Both the position numbers and the translations under genes were made by a program. The notes below the pieces were generated by a model, which saw only the letters and a program-made list of their open reading frames with translations, did no database searches and was not told where the DNA came from. Shown one piece after another: positions 48,931-57,851 of a DNA stretch of 64,000 bases; within the stretch, counting starts at the first letter, position 1; every line of letters begins with the position of its first letter. Location: the NCBI GenBank assembly GCA_902363665.1, contig CABJAW010000004.1, positions 186,001-250,000 of the forward strand, written 5' to 3'. This stretch comes from Lachnospiraceae bacterium. GTDB taxonomy: Bacteria > Bacillota > Clostridia > Lachnospirales > Lachnospiraceae.

Positions 48931-49947
48931 ATGATTAAAGAAGCGATTATCAAACTTGCAAAAAAGCAGGATCTTACGTACACAGAAGCAGAAGCAGTGA
49001 TGAATGAGATTATGAGCGGCGGGGCGACACCGGTACAGATGGCTTCTTATCTGACGGCGCTGTCGATGAAGGGCGAGACGATCGATGAGATCACAGCCTC
49101 GGCGGCCGGCATGCGTGCACACGGCGTGCGGCTGCTGCATGAGATGGATGTACTGGAAATCGTCGGAACGGGCGGAGACGGATCGAATTCCTTCAATATA
49201 TCGACCACATCCTCCCTTGTGATCGCAGCAGGCGGTGTGCCGGTGGCAAAACACGGCAACCGGGCAGCGTCCTCCAAGTGCGGCGCAGCAGACGTGCTCG
49301 AGGCACTCGGCGTGAAGATCACGATCTCACCGGAGAAGAGCAAAGAGCTTCTGGAAAAGATCGGTATCTGTTTCCTGTTTGCACAGAAGTATCACGCGGC
49401 GATGCGGTTTGTGGCTCCGGTGCGCAAGGAACTCGGTATCCGCACGGTGTTTAATATTCTTGGACCGCTCAGTAATCCGGCCGGTGCAAACATGGAGCTG
49501 ATGGGCGTTTACGATGCATCGCTCGTGGAGCCGCTGGCACAGGTAATGGCAAATCTCGGCGTGGTGCGGGGCATGGTTGTTTACGGGCAGGACAGCCTGG
49601 ACGAAATCTCAATGAGCGCACCGACGACAGTATGCGAGATCAAAGACGGCAGCTTTACAACGTATGAGCTGACACCGGAGCAGTTTGGATATACAAGATG
49701 CGGCAAAGAGGAGCTGCAGGGCGGTCTTCCGGCAGAAAATGCGCAGATCACGCTTGACATTGTAAATGGAAAAGAGCGGGGCGCAAGGCGGCAGGCAGTC
49801 TGCTTAAATGCAGGCGCGGCGCTTTATATCGCGGGAAAGGCCGATACGGTTGAGGCAGGCGTGCGAAAGGCAGAGCAGCTGCTGGATACAGGCGCGGCAA
49901 AACGGAAACTGGAAGAGTTTGTCCGCGAGTCGAACGCAGAGGAGTAA
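48931..49947 (+). CDS. trpD: Anthranilate phosphoribosyltransferase
   Basis: A 338-residue enzyme joining anthranilate to [24 protein letters not shown] (positions about 77-96) is the PRPP-binding loop, [21 protein letters not shown] (about 106-126) and [15 protein letters not shown] (about 170-184) are family motifs. The start follows trpG by 64 bases with GAGGAGG upstream. Confidence 0.95.
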   Translation: MIKEAIIKLAKKQDLTYTEAEAVMNEIMSGGATPVQMASYLTALSMKGETIDEITASAAGMRAHGVRLLHEMDVLEIVGTGGDGSNSFNISTTSSLVIAAGGVPVAKHGNRAASSKCGAADVLEALGVKITISPEKSKELLEKIGICFLFAQKYHAAMRFVAPVRKELGIRTVFNILGPLSNPAGANMELMGVYDASLVEPLAQVMANLGVVRGMVVYGQDSLDEISMSAPTTVCEIKDGSFTTYELTPEQFGYTRCGKEELQGGLPAENAQITLDIVNGKERGARRQAVCLNAGAALYIAGKADTVEAGVRKAEQLLDTGAAKRKLEEFVRESNAEE

Positions 49948-49950
49948 GCC

Positions 49951-50769
49951 ATGAACATTCTGGAAGAAATCGCAGTGAAAACGAGAGAGCGGATCGCACA
50001 GGAAAAACGGCAGGTTCCGCAGGAAGTGCTTCTGGAAAAAATAAAGGAGCGGGAGTCGCTGGAACAAAGCGGAGAAAAGAAGCGACCGGTGCGGACGTTT
50101 CTGGAGGCACTGCAGAAGCCGGGCATGTCTTATATCTGCGAGGTAAAAAAGGCCTCCCCGTCAAAAGGCCTCATCGCGCCGGACTTCCCGTACACTGCAA
50201 TCGCAAAGGAGTACGAAGACTCCGGTGCTTCCGCAATTTCCTGCCTGACCGAGCCGTTTTGGTTTTTAGGATCAGACCGGTATCTGGAAGCGATCACCGA
50301 TGAGGTGATGATTCCGGTGCTGCGCAAGGATTTTACGGTAGATCCGTATATGATTGCACAGGCACGCAGTCTTGGTGCCTCTGCTGTGCTTCTGATCTGC
50401 GCGCTCCTCGATGACGCACAGCTGAAAGATTACCGGCAGTATGCGGAGTCGTTTGGAATGGACGCACTGGTGGAAGCGCACGATGAAGAAGAAGTACAGC
50501 GGGCGCTTGGGAGCGGGGCAAAGATCATCGGCGTCAATAACCGCGATCTGCGTACCTTTGAGGTGGATGTGAAAAACAGCATCCGGCTGCGGGAGCTGGC
50601 TCCGTCGGACACCGTTTTCGTATCCGAGAGCGGCATCAAAACATCGAAAGACATTAAGCGGCTGTATGAGAATCACGTCGATGCGGTGCTGATCGGTGAG
50701 ACACTGATGCGAAGCCAGGACAAGAAAAAGATGCTGGAGGAGTTAAACGGTGGAGCGCTCGCAAAGTAG
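49951..50769 (+). CDS. trpC: Indole-3-glycerol phosphate synthase
   Basis: A 272-residue TIM-barrel enzyme. ICEVKKASPSKGLI (about residues 62-75, with the catalytic lysine), ISCLTEPFWFLGS, VLRKDFTVDPYMI (about 121-133), ALVEAHDEEEV, IIGVNNRDLRTFEVD (about 190-204), FVSESGIKT and VLIGETLMR are present. It starts 4 bases after trpD. Confidence 0.95.
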   Translation: MNILEEIAVKTRERIAQEKRQVPQEVLLEKIKERESLEQSGEKKRPVRTFLEALQKPGMSYICEVKKASPSKGLIAPDFPYTAIAKEYEDSGASAISCLTEPFWFLGSDRYLEAITDEVMIPVLRKDFTVDPYMIAQARSLGASAVLLICALLDDAQLKDYRQYAESFGMDALVEAHDEEEVQRALGSGAKIIGVNNRDLRTFEVDVKNSIRLRELAPSDTVFVSESGIKTSKDIKRLYENHVDAVLIGETLMRSQDKKKMLEELNGGALAK

Positions 50770-50860
50770 ATAGAAAAACACAATGGGTACAGGACGGATT
50801 CAGAAAGGCAAAACCAGGAATCCGCAGAATGGAAAAGGCTGCAGGACAGCAGGGGGAAAA

Positions 50861-51478
50861 ATGGCAAGAATAAAATTATGCGGGATGTCACGGATGGAGG
50901 ACATCGCGGCGGTCAATGAGATCCGGCCGGAGTTCTGCGGATTCGTGATTGAGGTGCTAAAAAGCCGCAGAAATGTGAGCGCTGTACAGGTGGAAAGATT
51001 AAGCGCTGCGCTTGCCCCGGGAATCGTCCCGGTCGGTGTATTCGTAAATGCCGAGGTAAGTCTGGTGGCTGATCTGCTGAACCGTGGTGTGATCGGGGCG
51101 GCTCAGCTGCACGGGCAGGAGGACGAAGCGTACATCAGCCGTCTGCGTAACAGAATAAAGGCAGATGTACCGCTGATCCAGGCATTTTCGATTCGAACGA
51201 AGGAAGATGTGCTCCGCGCAGTAAAAAGCAGCGCCGATCTGATTTTGCTTGATCAGGGAAGCGGCGGCAGCGGCCGAACGTTTGACTGGTCGCTGGCGGA
51301 CGCGGTGGATCGTCCGTTTTTCCTCGCCGGAGGGCTTGGAAGCGGGAATCTTGCACAGGCAATCAGAGCGGTAAAACCGTGGGCTGTGGATTTAAGCAGC
51401 GCACTTGAGACGGACGGATACAAAGATCCGAAAAAGATGCGGGAAGCAGTACAGATCGTGCGGACGACAGAAAGTTAG
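50861..51478 (+). CDS. trpF: Phosphoribosylanthranilate isomerase
   Basis: A 205-residue TIM-barrel isomerase. ATG 50861 (AGGGGG upstream) begins MARIKLCGMSRMEDI with the catalytic cysteine in KLCG; VPVGVFVNAEV, AAQLHGQED, LLDQGSGGSGRTFDW (about residues 128-142, with the catalytic aspartate) and FLAGGLGSGN follow. The frame is open from 50783, but that part is not conserved. A 90-base gap separates it from trpC. Confidence 0.93.
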   Translation: MARIKLCGMSRMEDIAAVNEIRPEFCGFVIEVLKSRRNVSAVQVERLSAALAPGIVPVGVFVNAEVSLVADLLNRGVIGAAQLHGQEDEAYISRLRNRIKADVPLIQAFSIRTKEDVLRAVKSSADLILLDQGSGGSGRTFDWSLADAVDRPFFLAGGLGSGNLAQAIRAVKPWAVDLSSALETDGYKDPKKMREAVQIVRTTES

Positions 51479-51530
51479 TTGATACACAAAGAAGATGCGT
51501 TATTTTAGAAACCAGGGGAGGAGACACAAC

Positions 51531-52715
51531 ATGTCAAAAGGAAGATTTGGTATTCATGGAGGCCAGTACATTCCGGAAACACTGATGAACGCAGTGATCG
51601 AACTGGAAGAAGCCTACAATCACTATAAGGATGATCCGGAATTTAACCGGGAGCTGACAGAATTGCTGAACGAATATGCGGGGCGGCCGTCACGGCTGTA
51701 TTATGCGGCACATATGACCGAGGATCTCGGCGGCGCAAAGGTTTATCTGAAACGAGAAGACCTGAACCACACAGGAGCGCACAAGATCAACAACGTGCTC
51801 GGCCAGGTACTGCTCGCGAAGAAAATGGGAAAGACACGTGTCATCGCGGAGACCGGAGCAGGCCAGCACGGCGTGGCGACTGCGACAGCGGCGGCACTGA
51901 TGGGAATGGAATGCGAGGTGTTCATGGGTGAGGAGGACACAAAGCGTCAGGCGCTCAATGTTTACCGCATGCGGCTCCTTGGAGCAAAGGTGCACGCAGT
52001 CACTTCCGGTACGGCTACCTTAAAGGATGCCGTTTCTGAGACGATGCGCGAGTGGACGAACCGGATCGCAGATACGCATTATGTGCTCGGATCGGTTATG
52101 GGTCCGCATCCGTTTCCGACGATCGTGCGGGATTTCCAGGCGGTGATCTCAAAAGAGATCAGGGAACAGATGCTGGAAAAAGAGGGAAAACTTCCGGATG
52201 CGGTACTTGCCTGCGTCGGCGGCGGTTCCAATGCGATCGGTACGTTTTACCATTTCATTGAGGATAAGGATGTGCGGCTGATCGGCTGCGAGGCGGCAGG
52301 ACGCGGAATCAATACCGCAGAAACCGCGGCGACGATTGCAACCGGAAGGCCTGGCATTTTCCACGGAATGAAATCTTACTTCTGCCAGGACGAATACGGG
52401 CAGATCGCACCGGTGTACTCAATCTCGGCAGGGCTTGACTATCCGGGAATCGGACCGGAGCACGCATATCTGTACGATATCGGACGCGCAGAATACGTGC
52501 CGGTGACAGATGAGGAAGCGGTGGAAGCATTTGAGTATCTGTCCCGGATCGAGGGCATCATCCCGGCGATCGAGAGTGCACACGCCGTTGCATACGCAAG
52601 AAAGATCGTTCCGCAGATGCGAAAGGATCAGTGCGTGGTAATCACGATTTCCGGACGAGGCGACAAGGACTGCGCGGCGATCGCACGGTACAGAGGGGAG
52701 GATCTTCATGAATAA
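51531..52715 (+). CDS. trpB: Tryptophan synthase beta subunit
   Basis: A 394-residue PLP enzyme that condenses indole with serine. ATG 51531 (GGGGAGGAG upstream) begins with the typical [16 protein letters not shown]. The PLP lysine is in [14 protein letters not shown] (about residues 77-90); [14 protein letters not shown] (about 107-120), the phosphate loop [10 protein letters not shown] (about 225-234) and ISGRGDKD near the C-terminus are intact. Overlaps trpA by 8 bases. Confidence 0.96.
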   Translation: MSKGRFGIHGGQYIPETLMNAVIELEEAYNHYKDDPEFNRELTELLNEYAGRPSRLYYAAHMTEDLGGAKVYLKREDLNHTGAHKINNVLGQVLLAKKMGKTRVIAETGAGQHGVATATAAALMGMECEVFMGEEDTKRQALNVYRMRLLGAKVHAVTSGTATLKDAVSETMREWTNRIADTHYVLGSVMGPHPFPTIVRDFQAVISKEIREQMLEKEGKLPDAVLACVGGGSNAIGTFYHFIEDKDVRLIGCEAAGRGINTAETAATIATGRPGIFHGMKSYFCQDEYGQIAPVYSISAGLDYPGIGPEHAYLYDIGRAEYVPVTDEEAVEAFEYLSRIEGIIPAIESAHAVAYARKIVPQMRKDQCVVITISGRGDKDCAAIARYRGEDLHE

Positions 52716-53481
52716 GAGAATTACAGAAGCATTTGCGCATGGCAAAGCATTTATTCCGTTTATTACCTGCGGGGATCCGTCACTTGAGGTGACGGAACAG
52801 CTCGTCTATGCACTGGAGGAGGCAGGCGCGGACCTGATCGAGCTTGGCATTCCGTTTTCCGATCCGACGGCAGAAGGACCGGTCATTCAGGCGGCGAATG
52901 TCCGTGCACTTGCCGGCGGTGTCACAACCGACAAAATTTTTGAGATGGTAGAAAAGATCCGCAAAAGGACAGCGATCCCGATGGTATTTATGACGTATGC
53001 AAACGTCGTTTTTTCCTACGGAACCGAGCGTTTTGTAAAAAAAGCGGCAGATATTGGTATGGACGGACTGATCCTGCCGGATGTGCCATTTGAAGAAAAG
53101 GAAGAATTTGATTCAGTGTGCCGTGCGCACGGCCTGGGTCTGATCTCATTGATCGCGCCGACCTCCCATGAGCGGATCGCACGGATCGCAAGAGAGGCGG
53201 AAGGATTTGTCTACTGCGTTTCCTCGCTCGGTGTGACCGGAATGCGTTCCAGCATCACGACCGATATCGGGGCAATGGTGAAGCTGGTAAAGGCTGAAAA
53301 AGACATTCCGTGTGCAGTTGGCTTCGGTATTTCAACGCCGGAGCAGGCGAAAAAAATGGCGGATCAGTCAGACGGAGCGATTGTCGGTTCCGCGATCGTG
53401 AAGCTCTGCGGGCAGTATGGCAAAGACTGCGTGCCGTATGTGGCAGCGTACGTGAAAGAGATGAAGGACGCGCTGCGGTGA
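52708..53481 (+). CDS. trpA: Tryptophan synthase alpha subunit
   Basis: A 257-residue enzyme releasing indole from indole-3-glycerol phosphate. [15 protein letters not shown] (about residues 16-30), [19 protein letters not shown] (about 47-65, with the catalytic Glu and Asp), [14 protein letters not shown] (about 128-141), [13 protein letters not shown] and [11 protein letters not shown] are present. Last gene of the operon, followed by a strong terminator. Confidence 0.96.
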   Translation: MNKRITEAFAHGKAFIPFITCGDPSLEVTEQLVYALEEAGADLIELGIPFSDPTAEGPVIQAANVRALAGGVTTDKIFEMVEKIRKRTAIPMVFMTYANVVFSYGTERFVKKAADIGMDGLILPDVPFEEKEEFDSVCRAHGLGLISLIAPTSHERIARIAREAEGFVYCVSSLGVTGMRSSITTDIGAMVKLVKAEKDIPCAVGFGISTPEQAKKMADQSDGAIVGSAIVKLCGQYGKDCVPYVAAYVKEMKDALR

Positions 53482-53488
53482 GAATAAA

Positions 53489-53531
53489 AAGAAGTCTGTT
53501 TCATATTTGGAGAAAACAGACTTCTTTTTTT
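53489..53531. terminator. Terminator after trpA
   Basis: AAAAGAAGTCTGTTT pairs with AAACAGACTTCTTTTTTT. The A-rich left side may also let it end the convergent S1 gene. Confidence 0.92.
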
Positions 53532-53569
53532 CAGTGAAATATCATATCATTTTTGAAATATTTTTTGCA

Positions 53570-54523
53570 TCAGGACAGCCTGATATTCTTAAACAGCGAT
53601 CCAAGAGAAGTCGTAGCTTCCTCCGTCTCCGGCATCTCGTACGTCTCTTCCTCAATCTCGACTGCAGCAACATCCTCGAGTGCCTTCATGCTCAGACTGA
53701 TTTTTCCGTCTTTGACCGCGATGACTTTTACTTTTACCTTCTGGCCTTCTTTGAGAACAGCACCTGGATGCTTGATGCGCTTGTCGCAGATCTGAGAGAT
53801 ATGAACGAGTCCGCTCAGACCGTTTCCGAGGTCAATGAATGCGCCGTACGGCATCAGGGATTCTACGGTTCCCTCGGTGACAAGGCCGACCTCAACGTTA
53901 GAAACGCGCTGCTTGCGGTTTTCTGCTTCCTTCTCACGCAGGATTTCTTTTGCGGAGAGCACAAGCTTCTGATCCTCCGGATCTGCAGTGATGACGCGCA
54001 CCTCGATTTCCTTTCCAACCCACTCATCCGGATTTTCAACGTATCCTAAAGAAAGCTTGGAAGCCGGGATAAATCCGCGGATGCCCTCAACATACGCAAC
54101 AACTCCGCTCTTTACTGCTTCACTGATCTTTACTTTGATGTTGGACTGATCCTTCAGAAGCTGCGTCAGACGCTCCCAGCCAAGGACTGCGGCTGCCTCT
54201 TTCATGGAGAGAAGGATATGACCTCTGCCATCATCTCTGCGGATGACTGTAGCGGAGATGGTCTGACCCATTTCCACATCACGGAATGTGAAGTTCGGAT
54301 CGTCGCTTGCGTCCTCAAGACGGATGATGCCGTCAGTGAAGGAGCCGAAATCCAGCGTAATCTCCGTCTCAGAAATGCCGATGACAGTGCCGGTCATGAT
54401 GTCGCCCTCATGGATCGGCTTCATGGAAGCGGCGATCTCTGCCTCATAATCCGCCATGGTTTCTTCTTTCTCCGGAGCGGCTGCGGTGGCCTCTTTTAAT
54501 TCTTCTTTGATTTCTTCACTCAT
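53570..54523 (-). CDS. S1 RNA-binding domain protein (ribosomal protein S1-like)
   Basis: The 317-residue product has three S1 OB-fold domains, at about residues 38-108 (GDIMTGTVIGISETEITLDFG), 125-195 and 210-282 (GTVESLMPYGAFIDLGNGLSGLVHISQI). It has an acidic N-terminus and C-terminus. Full S1 of Proteobacteria has six domains; Firmicute homologues are shorter, and this one may work in translation initiation or mRNA binding. AGGTATAACACATG lies upstream on the minus strand. Confidence 0.85.
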   Translation of the reverse strand: MSEEIKEELKEATAAAPEKEETMADYEAEIAASMKPIHEGDIMTGTVIGISETEITLDFGSFTDGIIRLEDASDDPNFTFRDVEMGQTISATVIRRDDGRGHILLSMKEAAAVLGWERLTQLLKDQSNIKVKISEAVKSGVVAYVEGIRGFIPASKLSLGYVENPDEWVGKEIEVRVITADPEDQKLVLSAKEILREKEAENRKQRVSNVEVGLVTEGTVESLMPYGAFIDLGNGLSGLVHISQICDKRIKHPGAVLKEGQKVKVKVIAVKDGKISLSMKALEDVAAVEIEEETYEMPETEEATTSLGSLFKNIRLS

Positions 54524-54555
54524 GTGTTATACCTCTTTTCGAATTCTTTCTATAC

Positions 54556-54585
54556 ATTGTAGCACACGAAGCGATCAGAAACCAA
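54556..54585 (-). promoter_or_regulatory. Promoter of the S1-domain gene
   Basis: On the minus strand, TTGGTT (54585-54580), 18 bases, TACAAT (54561-54556). Confidence 0.6.
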
Positions 54586-54613
54586 CATTATTTGGTAAAA
54601 ATGCAGAAAACAG

Positions 54614-54642
54614 TTTCAAAAAATGCGCTGAGGTGGTATACT
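54614..54642 (+). promoter_or_regulatory. Promoter of the tsaC operon
   Basis: TTTCAA (54614-54619), 17 bases, TATACT (54637-54642), 30 bases before ATG 54672. Confidence 0.55.
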
Positions 54643-54671
54643 AGGTTCGATTGGAAAGGCAGGAACTTATT

Positions 54672-55718
54672 ATGCAGACAATAATAGCAGTCATGCACGA
54701 CGGGATTGATGAGACGCAGATCCGGCGTGCTGGAGATATACTGAAAGAAGGCGGGCTTGTAGCCTTTCCGACTGAGACAGTATACGGACTCGGCGGAAAT
54801 GCGCTCGATGCGCAGGCTTCAGCCAAAATATACGCGGCAAAGGGAAGACCGTCGGACAATCCGCTCATTGTGCATATCGCGGATTGGGATGCGATTTATA
54901 AGATCGCTTCCGAGATTCCGCCAGAAGCGAAAAAACTGGCGGATGCATTCTGGCCGGGACCGCTGACCATGATCCTGAAAAAATCAGACGCGGTGCCGAT
55001 GGCTACGACCGGAGGGCTGGACACGGTAGCGATCCGGATGCCGAGTAATGAGGTGGCGCGTGCGCTGATCCGTGCGGGCGGCGGTTATGTGGCGGCTCCA
55101 AGTGCCAATACGTCCGGAAGACCGAGTCCGACATGTGCGGCCCATGTGGCACAGGATCTTGGCGGAAAGATCGAGATGATCATCGACGGAGGCAATGCCA
55201 ATATCGGGCTGGAATCGACGATCGTAGATCTGACCGAGGGCAAACCGACAATCCTGCGGCCAGGCTACATCAATCAGGAAATGCTGGAGCAGGTGCTGGA
55301 TGAAGTGGAAATGGACCGGGGGCTGATCTCACCGGATTCCAATGTGCATCCGAAAGCACCGGGGATGAAATACCGCCATTATGCGCCGAAAGCAGATCTG
55401 ATCATTGTGGAGGGCGAAGCGGCGCGGGTGCGCGAAAAGATTAATGAGCTTGTCACAGAAAACCTTGCAGCAGGGAAAAAAGCGGGTGTGATCGGAACGG
55501 ATGAGTCTCTTCTATATTATAAGGAGGGGGATGTGCGCTCGATCGGTTCCCGCAAAGAGGAAATTACGATCGCACAGCATCTGTACAGCATTCTGCGCGA
55601 CTTTGATGAATCGGATATCTCCGTGATCTACTCCGAATCCTTTGAGACGCCAAAGATCGGCCAGGCGATCATGAATCGTCTGATCAAAGCGGCAGGACAC
55701 CAGATCATTAAAGTATGA
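54672..55718 (+). CDS. tsaC: L-threonylcarbamoyladenylate synthase (Sua5/TsaC)
   Basis: A 348-residue enzyme that makes threonylcarbamoyl-AMP for the t6A modification of tRNA. ATG 54672 is chosen over TTG 54651 because AAAGGCAGG lies between them. The YrdC domain has GGLVAFPTETVYGLGGNAL (about residues 26-44), KGRPSDNPL, FWPGPLTM, RMPSNEVARALI and VAAPSANTSGRPSPT (about 139-153). The C-terminal Sua5 domain (about 210-345) includes APGMKYRHYAPKADL. This full-length Sua5 form is common in Firmicutes. It begins a unit with the phosphatase-like gene, rpiB and possibly upp. Confidence 0.92.
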   Translation: MQTIIAVMHDGIDETQIRRAGDILKEGGLVAFPTETVYGLGGNALDAQASAKIYAAKGRPSDNPLIVHIADWDAIYKIASEIPPEAKKLADAFWPGPLTMILKKSDAVPMATTGGLDTVAIRMPSNEVARALIRAGGGYVAAPSANTSGRPSPTCAAHVAQDLGGKIEMIIDGGNANIGLESTIVDLTEGKPTILRPGYINQEMLEQVLDEVEMDRGLISPDSNVHPKAPGMKYRHYAPKADLIIVEGEAARVREKINELVTENLAAGKKAGVIGTDESLLYYKEGDVRSIGSRKEEITIAQHLYSILRDFDESDISVIYSESFETPKIGQAIMNRLIKAAGHQIIKV

Positions 55719-55739
55719 GGAAAGCAGGGAGCAGAGGCA

Positions 55740-56207
55740 GTGAAACGATACGACAGGCTGATTTTTGTAAGCAGCAGTGATACCTCTGTCGGACCGATGG
55801 CAGAGGCGATCCTGCAGAGCAAATATCTGCTTGAGGAGCTGGAAATTACGTCAAAGGGCGTGGTGGTTCTTTTTCCGGAGCCGATCAATCCGAAAGCAGA
55901 GGCGATTCTGGTCAGCAATGGACTGACGATGAAGGATCACATGAGTGACCCGCTGGTAAAAGAGGATGCAGGGGAACGTACCCTGCTGCTGGCGGTAAGC
56001 GAAGAGGTAAAGCAGAAGGTACGCACAGAATTCGGAGACGAATTTGCCGACAGCATGCAGGTGCTGAATACATTCGTTGGGGTGCCGCAGGAGATTTTTA
56101 ATCCATATGGCGGTTCTCTGGCAGATTATGGGCAGTGTTTTACCGAACTGGAGACATTGATTTCAAAGCTGGTAGTACAGCTCAATGAGGAGGAATTACT
56201 ATGTTAG
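55740..56207 (+). CDS. Low-molecular-weight phosphatase-like protein lacking catalytic residues
   Basis: The 155-residue product has a GTG start. The fold resembles low-molecular-weight protein tyrosine phosphatases, but the active-site loop is changed. Where active enzymes have VCxGNxCRSPMAEAI, this one has FVSSSDTSVGPMAEAIL: the nucleophilic cysteine is serine and the arginine is valine. The general-acid aspartate in the DPYG motif is also replaced (FNPYGGSLADYG). It overlaps rpiB by 7 bases and sits between tsaC and rpiB, an order common in Firmicutes with the active version. It may have become a binding or regulatory protein. Not expected to hydrolyse phosphotyrosine. Confidence 0.72.
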   Translation: MKRYDRLIFVSSSDTSVGPMAEAILQSKYLLEELEITSKGVVVLFPEPINPKAEAILVSNGLTMKDHMSDPLVKEDAGERTLLLAVSEEVKQKVRTEFGDEFADSMQVLNTFVGVPQEIFNPYGGSLADYGQCFTELETLISKLVVQLNEEELLC

Positions 56208-56632
56208 CACTGGGGTGTGACCAGGCCGGCTACGGTCTGATGCAGGAAGTAAAAAAACACCTGGATGAGAGAGGGCTTAAGTATGTCGACTGTGGTACAT
56301 ACTCCGAAGACTCCGTGGATTATCCGGTTTACTCCAAAAAGGTGGTAAAAGAGATCCTGGAGGGAAGATGTGACCGCGGTATCCTGATCTGCGGCACAGG
56401 CATTGGCATTTCGATCACCGCAAACCGTTATAAGGGGATCCGTGCAGCACTGTGCGGAGACTGCTTCAGCGCGGAGGCGACGAGACTTCACAACGATGCG
56501 AACATTCTTGCCATGGGTGCACGTGTAGTGGGAACGGGACTTGCACTTAAGATTGTGGATACGTTTCTGGATACACCATTTTCCGGTGCAGAGCGTCATG
56601 CACGCCGGATCCGCATGATCGACGAGGATTAA
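56201..56632 (+). CDS. rpiB: Ribose-5-phosphate isomerase B
   Basis: A 143-residue enzyme interconverting ribose 5-phosphate and ribulose 5-phosphate. LALGCDQAGYGLMQEVKKHL (positions about 2-21), GTYSEDSVDYPVYSKKV (about 34-50), the catalytic cysteine in GILICGTGIGISITANR (about 62-78) and HNDANILAMGARV (about 96-108) are present. Some family members act on other sugar phosphates (LacAB-like); the context supports RpiB. Confidence 0.9.
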   Translation: MLALGCDQAGYGLMQEVKKHLDERGLKYVDCGTYSEDSVDYPVYSKKVVKEILEGRCDRGILICGTGIGISITANRYKGIRAALCGDCFSAEATRLHNDANILAMGARVVGTGLALKIVDTFLDTPFSGAERHARRIRMIDED

Positions 56633-56670
56633 TCAGACACGATGATGCTTATGATTCTGCAAACAGCGAG

Positions 56671-56689
56671 GCGGATTGCGAATATCCGC
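56671..56689 (+). repeat. Short palindromic intergenic repeat, copy 4
   Basis: GCGGATTGCGAATATCCGC, perfect arms GCGGAT/ATCCGC, 38 bases before upp. Confidence 0.8.
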
Positions 56690-56726
56690 TTTGGTTATAC
56701 AAAAGGAAAGAAAGAGGAAAAAGAAA

Positions 56727-57356
56727 ATGCAGAAAGTAATGATTATGGACCATCCGCTGATTCAGCACAAGATCGGACTGATCCGAAGAAAGGACACCGG
56801 ATCTAGAGATTTCCGTGCCCTGATCAGTGAGATCGCAATGTATATGTGCTATGAGGCGACGAGAGATCTGAAGCTTCAGGATGTAGAGATCGAGACACCG
56901 ATCTGCAAAACGACGGCGAAAGAACTCAGCGGAAAGAAACTGGCTGTTGCTCCGATTCTGCGAGCAGGTCTTGGCATGGTGGACGGTATGCTGGCAATGA
57001 TTCCGGCAGCAAAGGTAGGCCATATCGGTCTGTACCGTGATCCGGAGACATTAAAACCGGTTGAGTATTATTGCAAGCTTCCGGCAGATTCCAACGAGAG
57101 GGAAGTATTCGTCGTAGACCCGATGTTGGCAACCGGCGGTTCTTCCATCGCAGCGATCCAGATGCTCAAGGACAAGGGCGTAAAGAATATCCGCTTCATG
57201 TGCATCATCGCAGCTCCGGAAGGACTTGAGGCAATGAAAAAAGCACACCCGGATGTAGATATCTACGTAGGTGCGCTGGATGATCACCTCAACGATCATG
57301 GCTACATCGTTCCGGGACTTGGAGACGCAGGCGACCGTATCTTCGGTACAAAATAA
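56727..57356 (+). CDS. upp: Uracil phosphoribosyltransferase
   Basis: A 209-residue pyrimidine-salvage enzyme joining uracil and PRPP to give UMP. ATG 56727 (AAAGAGG upstream) starts [20 protein letters not shown]; the frame is open from 56676, but that stretch runs through an intergenic repeat. [30 protein letters not shown] (PRPP loop, positions about 129-149) and the C-terminal uracil-binding [16 protein letters not shown] (about 193-208) are typical. Confidence 0.95.
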   Translation: MQKVMIMDHPLIQHKIGLIRRKDTGSRDFRALISEIAMYMCYEATRDLKLQDVEIETPICKTTAKELSGKKLAVAPILRAGLGMVDGMLAMIPAAKVGHIGLYRDPETLKPVEYYCKLPADSNEREVFVVDPMLATGGSSIAAIQMLKDKGVKNIRFMCIIAAPEGLEAMKKAHPDVDIYVGALDDHLNDHGYIVPGLGDAGDRIFGTK

Positions 57357-57374
57357 GCACAAACAAAGTGAGAG

Positions 57375-57402
57375 GCAGGTGCGGGAGTACCTGCCTTTTC
57401 TG
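57375..57402 (+). terminator. Terminator after upp
   Basis: GGCAGGT (57377-57383) pairs with ACCTGCC (57391-57397), followed by TTTTC. Confidence 0.75.
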
Positions 57403-57434
57403 CGGCCTTAAAAACTTTTTAAGAATCTTGAGTC

Positions 57435-57463
57435 TTTACGTGGATTGCGGATTGTATTATACT
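57435..57463 (+). promoter_or_regulatory. Possible promoter of the surface-protein gene
   Basis: TTTACG (57435-57440), 17 bases, TATACT (57458-57463). It is about 390 bases upstream of the gene, and the MITE-like element lies between. Confidence 0.45.
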
Positions 57464-57611
57464 GTGAGACAGGGTAGAAGCGATAAAGATTCATATGATT
57501 GCTTCTGTAAGCAGATCGTTCAGTGTCAGGTTTTGGAAATTCCACCTGAGTCTGAACGGGACTATATATAATAGGAAGAAACACATTCAAAAATGATTCA
57601 AAACATCATTT

Positions 57612-57823
57612 GTAATTGTTCAGAGCCAAGCAAAATTTCATAAAACAGGCGGAAAATGCTTGCATTTTAACCGAATAAACTGCGAGGCAGTTATTCGGTT
57701 ATGAGCAAGTAGCGAAAGCGGATTGCGAATATCTGCTTGATTCCTGTTTTTGAAATTTTATTTGGCGGATACGCCACACCGACGAAATGCGTAGCATTTT
57801 GGAGGTTGGCTCTGAACAGTTAC
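57612..57823 (+). mobile_element. MITE-like element carrying a nested palindromic repeat
   Basis: The ends GTAATTGTTCAGAGCCA (57612-57628) and TGGCTCTGAACAGTTAC are inverted copies, flanked by the direct repeat CATCATTT (57604-57611 and 57824-57831). It is 70 bp longer than the copy at 37561; the extra segment holds a GCGAGGCAG-type hairpin and the palindromic repeat at 57717-57737. No coding content. It lies in the leader of the surface-protein gene. Confidence 0.85.
57717..57737 (+). repeat. Short palindromic repeat, copy 5, nested in the MITE
   Basis: AGCGGATTGCGAATATCTGCT preceded by AAGTAGCGAA. It is part of the sequence absent from the shorter MITE copy at 37561-37702. Confidence 0.7.
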
Positions 57824-57851
57824 CATCATTTTTTGGAAAGGAGAGGATTTG

